From the NCBI GenBank assembly GCA_031254385.1, contig JAIRUO010000185.1, positions 1 through 14,924 on the forward strand: DNA of 14,924 nt, in the 5' to 3' direction. Numbering within the stretch: the first letter of the stretch is position 1; every line of letters starts with the position of its first letter. Positions 7,021-12,367 of the stretch are shown here, one piece after another. A program made the position numbers and the translations under genes. The notes under the pieces were generated by a model. It made no database searches and was not told the origin of the DNA. It was given only the letters and a program-made list of their open reading frames with translations. Source of the stretch: Treponema sp. (GTDB lineage Bacteria > Spirochaetota > Spirochaetia > Treponematales > Breznakiellaceae).

Positions 7021-7932
7021 ATGTTGACAGTGCGTTTTTGGGGAGTCCGGGGCTCAATGCCCTGTCCAGGGCCTGATACTGTTTTATTCGGGGGCAATAC
7101 AGCCTGCCTTGAAATCCGCGCCGGAGACCGCCTTATAATTGTTGACACGGGAACTGGTATACGGCCATTGGGAGAAAAGCTTGTATCCGGGGGCTATATT
7201 AAGGGCCCTGTCGATGCTGATATTTTTATCACCCATACACACTGGGATCACATAATGGGCTTTCCCATGTTTGTCCCTCTGTTTATACCTCAAAGCAGGC
7301 TAAGGATACGCGGCCCCGTTTCGTCGGAAGAAGATACCCTGGAATCCATCATAGGAACCCAGCTTTCATATAAATTCTGGCCGGTACGGCAAAGCGAGTT
7401 AGCCGCAAAAATAGAATATGATCAGATTAAAGAAACAACCTTAGACCTTGACGGCGGAGTAAAGGTCATTACCAAATACCTTAATCATCCCATACTGTGC
7501 ATGGGGTACAGAATAGAATACAAGGACAAGGTCATAATTACAGCCTTTGATCACGAGCCGTACCGTAATATTTTTCCCACCGATCCCAATGATCCTGGTT
7601 ATGACGAAGACGCTGCACGGGAAGGCGAAACCGTTGCGAAAGAAGAAAACGAAAAAATCCTGAAGTTTTATAAAGACGCAGACATACTGATACATGACTC
7701 GCAATACACCCAGGCGGAATTTGAAAAACATCTGGGCTGGGGCCATAGCTCCTTTGAATTCGCCATTGACACTGCCCTTAAAGCAGGAGTTAAAAAGCTC
7801 ATATTTTTCCATCATGATCCTGGCCGGACAGACTGGCAATTGGAAAATCTGGAAAACAATTATCAGTCCCTAATAGCCGACAAAGGTCTTGAAGTATTAA
7901 TGGCCAGAGAGGGCCTTACCTTGACAGCTTGA
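7021..7932 (+). CDS. Metallo-beta-lactamase-fold hydrolase
   Basis: The 303-residue protein has no signal peptide. It opens with VRFWGVRGSMPCPG and FGGNTACLEI, typical of a widespread MBL subfamily related to phosphodiesterase and RNase Z-type enzymes. Likely metal ligands are the HTHWDH motif (H72, H74, D76, H77), H156 in LNHPILC, D177 in ITAFDHEP, and H242 (WGHSSFE) or H264-H265 (FFHHDPGR); D226 in IHDSQY is also conserved-looking. This implies a binuclear zinc or related metal site hydrolysing a phosphoester or similar bond. The substrate cannot be read from sequence. The best ribosome site is GAGGG (7011-7015), and the gene follows the HDOD gene by 13 bases, so the two are probably co-transcribed. 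A cyclic-nucleotide phosphodiesterase role would fit the signalling context but is inference. The end of this gene lies at a convergent junction with the - strand operon. Confidence 0.82.
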   Translation: MLTVRFWGVRGSMPCPGPDTVLFGGNTACLEIRAGDRLIIVDTGTGIRPLGEKLVSGGYIKGPVDADIFITHTHWDHIMGFPMFVPLFIPQSRLRIRGPVSSEEDTLESIIGTQLSYKFWPVRQSELAAKIEYDQIKETTLDLDGGVKVITKYLNHPILCMGYRIEYKDKVIITAFDHEPYRNIFPTDPNDPGYDEDAAREGETVAKEENEKILKFYKDADILIHDSQYTQAEFEKHLGWGHSSFEFAIDTALKAGVKKLIFFHHDPGRTDWQLENLENNYQSLIADKGLEVLMAREGLTLTA

Positions 7933-7941
7933 ATTAGGATG

Positions 7942-8070
7942 TAGGGGTTAGGATATAGGATTTAGGGAGATTGGTAAGTTGTCTGAGAGTTCTTGCGACA
8001 CTCAATGCTTACTAATAAGTCTTCGGTTCCCCTAAATCCTAACCCTTAATCCCTAATCCCTAACCCCTAT
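7942..8070. repeat. Convergent junction with inverted TTAGGG-like heptamer repeats; candidate bidirectional terminator
   Basis: TAGGATTTAGGG (7956-7967) is perfectly complementary to CCCTAAATCCTA (8030-8041), and TAGGGGTTAGG (7942-7952) to CCTAACCCCTA (8059-8069). Between 8043 and 8070 the unit CCCTAAT/CCCTAAC repeats every seven or eight bases. The two arms could form a long stem with a loop of about 60 bases between two converging transcripts. Read on the - strand, 8043-8068 has GGGG-TTA-GGG-ATTA-GGG-ATTAA-GGG, which satisfies the usual G-quadruplex pattern. The stop codon of the - strand gene (8055-8053) lies inside this array. Confidence 0.8.
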
Positions 8071-9060
8071 CTTCTCCGGGTTGATCTTGAAAACATTGGG
8101 GCGTAGGGGAATGTCGCCTTCTTCATCGGTTGTTTCGTATATCGAGATAAAGGCGTTTGGATTGATTTCTGCGAGAGCGTCTGCTGCGGCGTTTACGGCG
8201 ATGCGGTACTGTTCGGCTATGGTAAATGCACGGCAGGCAGGACAGGCGCACCAGATGTTTTCATTGCCTTTCTCCGGCCAAAGATGAAGCACATCAGTTT
8301 TTCTGATTAAGGGTAAATTTTTGATCTCGTTTTGAATAACGGCAATCGTTTCGTGATTAGTAGGGCAGAAATGTATGTTCTTTCGCCGTTTTCCCCCTTC
8401 CATGCGAAAGACGTCCTTGTGAAAAAAGAAAAGCTTTCGTGGAACCAAAAATGATAAGGCCCAGCCTCCGGCCTCTGCTTCAAGGCCGTAGGATTTAGCT
8501 TCTTCCATAGCCTCTGTGGGGGCGTTAAAAGGAAACACTATTGCGTCAAAACAATTTCGTATTGCCCAGCGAAATAAATCTGCCCGTTTTTTTGATGAGC
8601 GGAGTACAGGCGTGGATTCGGGAATTACAAGGCGTTTCCATTCTGCTGATGCGGGTATGTTTTCGTCTTTGTCGGAGTTCTGCCATTGATTTGCACCTGC
8701 GTTTTTTAGCGTATATACTTTATCATGATCCGGCGTGGGCGTATCTTTCCAATTAATGCCCAGGCTCGAAAGAAAATCATAGATTCCCTTGCAAAGGCCC
8801 CCTACGCCCTGGCCGTAGATTTCTATACGTTCCCGACCAAGCCTCCATGAAAACCCCCGCAGGCCGGGGCTTCCTGAATCATCATTAAGTACGATTATGG
8901 GAACATCGGAAGCCAAGTCTGTATATGGATCAACCAGTTTCGCGTTTTTTCCGTCTCGGAGCTGTCCTATGCACAAGGCGAGGTCCTCCGCAGCGTTTTT
9001 TACAGCCACGCCCGGAGGAGCAATGATAGTCCAGTTCTTGGATGCGTCAAAAAAAGTCAT
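8053..9060 (-). CDS. DUF4838 / GH67 N-terminal-like protein, probably truncated at the C-terminus
   Basis: The 335-residue protein has no signal peptide. Residues about 5-120 resemble the N-terminal domain found before alpha-glucuronidase-like glycosidases, including VPIIVLND (53-60) and the IYGQGVGGLCKGIYDFLSSLGINW segment. Residues about 150-330 resemble DUF4838, with HFCPTNHETI (230-239), HLWPEKG (259-265), WCACPACRA (270-278) and the following YRIAVNAAADALAEINP helix. DUF4838 proteins are often considerably longer and carbohydrate-linked; no activity is established for this one. The last codons (IGVRD then TAG) are encoded by the intergenic heptamer repeat, so the natural C-terminus was probably lost. 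ATG 9060 starts three bases after the dehydrogenase stop, with the purine-rich GGAATAAGG overlapping that stop, so the genes are translationally coupled. Role in sugar or uronate metabolism is a weak inference. Confidence 0.65.
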   Translation of the reverse strand: MTFFDASKNWTIIAPPGVAVKNAAEDLALCIGQLRDGKNAKLVDPYTDLASDVPIIVLNDDSGSPGLRGFSWRLGRERIEIYGQGVGGLCKGIYDFLSSLGINWKDTPTPDHDKVYTLKNAGANQWQNSDKDENIPASAEWKRLVIPESTPVLRSSKKRADLFRWAIRNCFDAIVFPFNAPTEAMEEAKSYGLEAEAGGWALSFLVPRKLFFFHKDVFRMEGGKRRKNIHFCPTNHETIAVIQNEIKNLPLIRKTDVLHLWPEKGNENIWCACPACRAFTIAEQYRIAVNAAADALAEINPNAFISIYETTDEEGDIPLRPNVFKINPEKIGVRD

Positions 9061-9063
9061 ACC

Positions 9064-10179
9064 TTATTCCCATGAAAACTTAAAATCAACATTCCATTCC
9101 TTTCTGGCATCTTCCAGAGCTTTTCTTACAGCCGGATTTATGGGAATACCTGTCTTGCTCCTTTCAAGGAAGGCAAGGTATTCTTTTTCGCCCGCAGTAT
9201 AAATCCGCGTCTGGCCTTCCGCCTTTTTGGAAGCCCGTAATTCACGCAGTATGTCCCCAGTGGTTTTTTTAAACGCATCCGGTTCCGTAAAAGCGGAGAT
9301 TTGTATGGCGATAAACCAGTGCCCCAGATGATACGGCCTCTTGCTACCGTCTGGGCTAACGCCGGCAAGGGCCTTAAGGAAAGATCCCCCCTGAAGCGCG
9401 GCGGACAGGACTTCCACAACCGTAGCCCAGCCGTAGCCTTTATACCCGGCAAGTTCATCGCCTATGCCGCCCACCGGTGTAAGGGCGCAGGTTCCGGATG
9501 TAAGGCCCTTTAGGGCTATTTGCGGGTCTGTTACAGGCTGGCCTTTTCCATCAATGACCCAGCCAGAAGGCATGGCCTTATTAATGCGTGCGTAATGTTC
9601 GATTTTGCCTCGCTGGGCAATGGAAGTGGCGCAGTCTATTATAAAGGGGAAGTCTTCGTCAGTGGGAAAGCCAATGGTAAGGGGATTGGTTCCCAGCATA
9701 TTTTCCACGCCAAAGGTAGGCGCAATGGAAGGCCGGGCGTTGGTTCCGGTAAAGCAGATCATGTCTTCTTTTGCAGCCATTAGCGCGTAATAACCGGCAA
9801 TGCCGTAGTGGGTCGAATTCCTTACCGCTGTCATGGCAAGGCCGCATTTTTTGGCTTTTTCAATGGTCATATTCATCGCGCGTACAGAAATGACATGGCC
9901 CATGCCGTCATGCCCGTCAATGACCGCAGTAGAAGGGGTTTCCCGGACTATTTCAAATTTCGTATTGACAAACTGAATTCCTTCTTTAATGCGATCCAGA
10001 TAGATGGGCTTGAACCGTCCCACGCCGTGGGAATCAATCCCGCGCTTGTCCGATTCAATAAGCACATCCGCGCAGATAACCGCATCTTCCGCAGGGACGC
10101 CTGCGGCAATAAAGGTCAGCCGCATGAATTCGTGCATCTCTTCAAATTTAGCGTACATAGTTTCATCGGTCTGGGGCAT
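9064..10179 (-). CDS. Ldh2-family malate/L-lactate/ureidoglycolate-type NAD(P)-dependent dehydrogenase
   Basis: The 371-residue cytoplasmic protein belongs to the Ldh2 (type-2 malate/lactate dehydrogenase) family, which has its own nucleotide-binding fold and reduces 2-oxoacids or related substrates with NAD(P)H. Motifs seen are the N-terminal helix LTFIAAGVPAEDAVICADVL, SDKRGIDSHGVGRF with the catalytic-region His, VRNSTHYGIAGYYA, TGTNARPSIAPTFG, MLGTNPLTIGFPT, and the late GIGDELAGYKGYGWATVVEVLSA run (split here: GDELAGYKGYGW). Members include malate, L-lactate, ureidoglycolate, 2,3-diketo-L-gulonate and delta-piperideine-2-carboxylate reductases, so the substrate is open. The start is ATG 10179, because AGGAGG (10191-10186 on the - strand) lies six bases before it; an upstream TTG at 10185 touches the ribosome site and is unlikely. 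It is the first gene of a - strand pair with the DUF4838 gene and is divergent from the serpin gene. Confidence 0.85.
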   Translation of the reverse strand: MPQTDETMYAKFEEMHEFMRLTFIAAGVPAEDAVICADVLIESDKRGIDSHGVGRFKPIYLDRIKEGIQFVNTKFEIVRETPSTAVIDGHDGMGHVISVRAMNMTIEKAKKCGLAMTAVRNSTHYGIAGYYALMAAKEDMICFTGTNARPSIAPTFGVENMLGTNPLTIGFPTDEDFPFIIDCATSIAQRGKIEHYARINKAMPSGWVIDGKGQPVTDPQIALKGLTSGTCALTPVGGIGDELAGYKGYGWATVVEVLSAALQGGSFLKALAGVSPDGSKRPYHLGHWFIAIQISAFTEPDAFKKTTGDILRELRASKKAEGQTRIYTAGEKEYLAFLERSKTGIPINPAVRKALEDARKEWNVDFKFSWE

Positions 10180-10209
10180 AATCAACCTCCTATTATTACT
10201 TGCTAAGGA

Positions 10210-10221
10210 TAGTGTACACTA
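10210..10221. promoter_or_regulatory. Perfect 12-base palindrome, candidate operator in the divergent region
   Basis: TAGTGTACACTA is a perfect palindrome 31-42 bases upstream of the dehydrogenase start, and about 40 bases before the serpin start. On the - strand TACACT within it could serve as a -10 element, although no convincing -35 is seen. Position and symmetry suit a dimeric repressor controlling the dehydrogenase operon, the serpin gene, or both. No regulator gene is present in the window. Confidence 0.45.
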
Positions 10222-10224
10222 AAT

Positions 10225-10251
10225 GGAGAGTGGGGAATAGGGAGTGGGGAG
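10225..10251 (+). repeat. Purine-rich G-run tract containing the serpin ribosome site
   Basis: The tract has GGGG-AATA-GGG-AGT-GGGG-AGTAG (10232-10254), resembling the heptamer arrays at the other two intergenic sites but with only three long G-runs. GGGGAG at 10246-10251 is the only plausible ribosome site for the serpin gene, so the repeat doubles as its translation signal. Confidence 0.6.
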
Positions 10252-10260
10252 TAGAAAGTG

Positions 10261-11601
10261 ATGAGAAAAACCAATACGGTTTCCTTGGTCTGTCTTTGTA
10301 TCATGGTAGTAGTAATAGCATCTTGCAGGCCTATCAGCAAAGATGGTTCAGTTGACATCGTAGAAGTAGACGCAAGGGAACTTCTGGTTCTGGGCGGAGA
10401 GCTGGATCAGGCGGAACTTCTAGCTCCGGGTAGAGAGCAGGATCAGACGGTAAGAGCGGTTGCAGATGGGGCGAATGACTTTGCTTTCCGTTTAAGCGCA
10501 AGCCTTATAAAGAACCTTGGCAATGAAAATTTTGTCTGCTCTCCCTATTCTGTCTGGCTGCCTTTGGCCGCCCTTGTCAATGCAACTAACTCGCAAAACA
10601 AAGCCGCTCTTTTGACAGCCCTGGGTGCCTCAGGTATTAGCGAAGAGGACATTAACAGAGCCGCCTCGCGGATGCTCTACGACTTAACAAACGTCTGGTA
10701 CAAAGACAATGGATACGAATACAATAATCCCCTTAAAATCGTCAATGCGATTTTTGTAGGAAACAATGTAAACCTCCGTAATGATTTTGTACAAACCTTT
10801 ATGAATTTCTACAGGGGAAGCTCGATAAATGTTGACTTTTCTTCCAGCGCTGCGGTAGATGCTGTAAATCGATGGGCAAGTGAAAACACGAACGGTCTGA
10901 TTACAAATTTAGTACAAGAATTTGACCCAGAGACCGTAGCTGCCATTGCCAATGCGATATATTTTTCAGACCGATGGCAAAGGGAGTTTAAGCCTGAAGA
11001 AACTAAAGAGGGAGTATTCCACGCTGCGGCGGGAGACAGGACAGCCTTTTATATGCTCCGCGAAGGGGATAGGCAAAGGTATTATGAGGACAGCAGGGTA
11101 CAGGCTATGCCGCTTTTTATGAATGACGGCGGTTTGTATATAATACTCCCCAAGACCGGCAGCGCGGTGGAATTACTAAGCTCTATGTCAAACGAATATT
11201 TTAATGAAATACAAACAGGTGCCACTTGGGAAACTGGCAAGCTGCTATTGCCGCGCTTCTCTATAGAAAACGATACCCAGAGCTTAAAGGCAGCCCTTGA
11301 GGGCCTGGGAGTTCCACTGTTTAACGAAGATACCGCGCCCCTTACAGCCGGTTTAGTCCAGGGCAATGAATCCGTATGGTTGTCTGACGCAATGCAAAAG
11401 GCTGTTATTCATGTCGATGAAAAAGGTACAACTGCCGCTGCTGTAACGGATTTGGCGGCGTATGCATTAGGAATTAGGCCCCAGCCCACCCGGCTCTTTG
11501 AAATGATTTGTGACAGGCCCTTTGTGTTCATACTCTATGACTATATCTATGACGGCGGCAATCAAATTTTATTTACCGGGATTGTCAATGAGCCAAAATG
11601 A
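10261..11601 (+). CDS. Serpin (serine protease inhibitor) lipoprotein
   Basis: The 446-residue protein starts with a lipoprotein signal: MRK, a hydrophobic stretch, and the lipobox VIASC with Cys22, so it is probably anchored in a membrane and exposed outside the cytoplasm. After a variable segment (30-65), residues about 70-446 form a full serpin domain with NFVCSPYSVWLPLAALVNAT (90-109), NAIFVGNN (162-169), AIANAIYFSDRWQREF (228-243) and DRPFVFIL (418-425). The reactive-loop hinge is E387-K-G-T-T-A-A-A-V-T396, fitting the consensus of inhibitory serpins (P15 Gly, P14 Thr, small residues P12-P9, Thr P8). Counting from P15 predicts P1 at Leu403 (YAL/GIR), pointing to chymotrypsin-, elastase- or subtilisin-like targets; loop length variation makes that tentative. 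ATG 10261 is nine bases and GTG 10258 six bases after GGGGAG; ATG is preferred. In a gut bacterium it could block host or competitor proteases (inference). Confidence 0.93.
   Translation: MRKTNTVSLVCLCIMVVVIASCRPISKDGSVDIVEVDARELLVLGGELDQAELLAPGREQDQTVRAVADGANDFAFRLSASLIKNLGNENFVCSPYSVWLPLAALVNATNSQNKAALLTALGASGISEEDINRAASRMLYDLTNVWYKDNGYEYNNPLKIVNAIFVGNNVNLRNDFVQTFMNFYRGSSINVDFSSSAAVDAVNRWASENTNGLITNLVQEFDPETVAAIANAIYFSDRWQREFKPEETKEGVFHAAAGDRTAFYMLREGDRQRYYEDSRVQAMPLFMNDGGLYIILPKTGSAVELLSSMSNEYFNEIQTGATWETGKLLLPRFSIENDTQSLKAALEGLGVPLFNEDTAPLTAGLVQGNESVWLSDAMQKAVIHVDEKGTTAAAVTDLAAYALGIRPQPTRLFEMICDRPFVFILYDYIYDGGNQILFTGIVNEPK
10378..10449 (+). repeat. Two-copy 36-base tandem duplication in the serpin N-terminal segment
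   Basis: Bases 10378-10413 and 10414-10449 match at 29 of 36 positions. They encode ELLVLGGELDQA and ELLAPGREQDQT between the lipobox and the serpin fold. The segment probably acts as a spacer that lifts the inhibitor domain from the membrane. It keeps the reading frame. Confidence 0.75.
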
Positions 11602-11620
11602 GATGTCCGGCGTGGAGTTG

Positions 11621-11650
11621 TTGACGTTTACATATCGATAGCTTGATAAC
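11621..11650 (+). promoter_or_regulatory. Candidate promoter of the BrnT-like gene with a palindrome in the spacer
   Basis: TTGACG (11621-11626) resembles a -35 element, and GATAAC (11645-11650) an imperfect -10, with 18 bases between them. The 8-base palindrome TATCGATA (11633-11640) sits in the spacer, a typical place for an autoregulating antitoxin to bind. A second AT-rich -10-like GATAAT (11680-11685) overlaps the start codon and is less useful. Confidence 0.4.
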
Positions 11651-11683
11651 ACGCATTTTTTTTACTATTCTTATGCTAGGATA

Positions 11684-12028
11684 ATGATAGGCCCGGATGA
11701 TGTTATCTACAAAAACCGCTATGTCTGGAACCGATATAAAAACAGTCTGAACCAAAGAAAACATCATCTTAGTTTTGAGACCGCATCATTGGTCTTTGAT
11801 GATCCTTTTCATACCGAAGAATTTGATGAAGAAAATTCAGTTGTGGAAGAAAGGTTCAATGTTACCGGTTCGGTAACAGGTTTGATAAATAATGTTTTGG
11901 TTACCGTTTCAGTTGTTTACCGGGGCGATCTGATACGGATTTTTTCGGCCCGGAATGCCGACCCATTGGAGGTACAAGATTATTATGAACAATTCCAAGA
12001 ATACCTTAGCGGACAAGATGAAGATTGA
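11684..12028 (+). CDS. brnT: BrnT-family toxin (ribonuclease) of a type II toxin-antitoxin pair
   Basis: The 114-residue protein has the BrnT layout: YVWNRYKNSLNQRKHHLSFE near the N-terminus (family pattern F-W-D-x-x-K-x-x-x-N-x-x-K-H-x-I-S-F-E), ETASLVFDDPF (32-42), the core EERF (55-58), and the C-terminal RIFSARNADPLEVQDYYEQ (85-103), matching the family's R-I-I-S-A-R-x-A. BrnT proteins are small ribonucleases of the RelE-like fold that stop translation and are neutralised by BrnA encoded downstream. The usual N-terminal K and N-H spacing is kept. The start ATG 11684 has only a weak purine site (TAGGA), at short distance. The following small gene overlaps its end, as expected for a toxin-antitoxin pair, although that partner is not a standard BrnA. 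Residues 104-114 form an acidic tail. Whether it is active cannot be told from sequence. Confidence 0.8.
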   Translation: MIGPDDVIYKNRYVWNRYKNSLNQRKHHLSFETASLVFDDPFHTEEFDEENSVVEERFNVTGSVTGLINNVLVTVSVVYRGDLIRIFSARNADPLEVQDYYEQFQEYLSGQDED

Positions 12029-12242
12029 CCATGAAATAGAAGAAATGAGAAAGCATCCCATTGATTATTCTGATATACCTGAAAGAAGAAGTAATGCAAA
12101 AGTACGGCTGGCCCGCAAGGAATTTCTTGATACCCTGCCGCCGGACATCGTACAGGAAATGGCTCGTCGTAGACTCAAGGAAATGCAGGCCGCCGGTTAT
12201 GAACTGCCGGAAAAGGCCCCTTCAGCAATAGATCATTCATAA
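11985..12242 (+). CDS. Putative antitoxin or partner of the BrnT-like protein, unrecognised family
   Basis: The frame encodes about 85 residues from ATG 11985, overlapping the end of the toxin gene by 44 bases. GGAGG at 11968-11972 lies 12 bases before this start, a rather long gap. ATG 12018 would give a 74-residue protein overlapping by 11 bases, and ATG 11955 a longer one. The protein is charged and helical: HEIEEMRKHPIDYSDIPERR, then ARKEFLDTLPPDIVQEMARR, and a short tail ending IDHS. Position fits an antitoxin gene. However, the typical BrnA features (a DNA-binding RHH-like segment with V-T-L-R-L-D followed by W-x-x-R-I-N) are not seen. It could be a divergent antitoxin or a small protein of another role. 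Confidence 0.5.
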   Translation: MNNSKNTLADKMKIDHEIEEMRKHPIDYSDIPERRSNAKVRLARKEFLDTLPPDIVQEMARRRLKEMQAAGYELPEKAPSAIDHS

Positions 12243-12310
12243 ATGGCATTGTTCTTTAATTCGGCCTGTGGGGAAGTCTACCCATATCTCCGTGCTCCCA
12301 TGTGCTTTCT

Positions 12311-12344
12311 TCCCTAGTCCCTAACCCCCTAGCCCCTAACCCTT
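12311..12344. repeat. CCCTAAC-type heptamer array upstream of nfeD, G-quadruplex candidate on the - strand
   Basis: From 12312 the units CCCTAGT, CCCTAAC, CCCCTAG and CCCCTAAC follow one another, ending in CCTTA. On the - strand this reads as five G-runs of three to five G separated by TTA, CTA or ACTA loops, which meets the usual quadruplex pattern. It ends nine bases before the TATAAT of the nfeD promoter. It resembles the array at 8043-8070. Confidence 0.7.
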
Positions 12345-12352
12345 ACATCAGC

Positions 12353-12358
12353 TATAAT
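12353..12358 (+). promoter_or_regulatory. Candidate -10 element of nfeD
   Basis: A perfect TATAAT lies ten bases before ATG 12368. Transcription starting six or seven bases after it would begin at about 12365, leaving almost no leader. No Shine-Dalgarno sequence is seen before this ATG, so leaderless or near-leaderless translation is possible. No convincing -35 is present, because the upstream DNA is the heptamer array. Confidence 0.4.
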
Positions 12359-12367
12359 AAACCCGAC

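Noticed and set aside
7942..8070. CRISPR array.
   Set aside because: Units are only seven or eight bases without unique spacers of constant length, and no cas gene is near.
10180..10185. TTG start of the dehydrogenase at 10185.
   Set aside because: It abuts the AGGAGG ribosome site with no spacing, whereas ATG 10179 has six bases of spacing.
12302..12367. Upstream GTG start for nfeD adding 22 residues.
   Set aside because: It would translate the CCCTAAC repeat ahead of the signal peptide; ATG 12368 begins exactly at the expected signal sequence.
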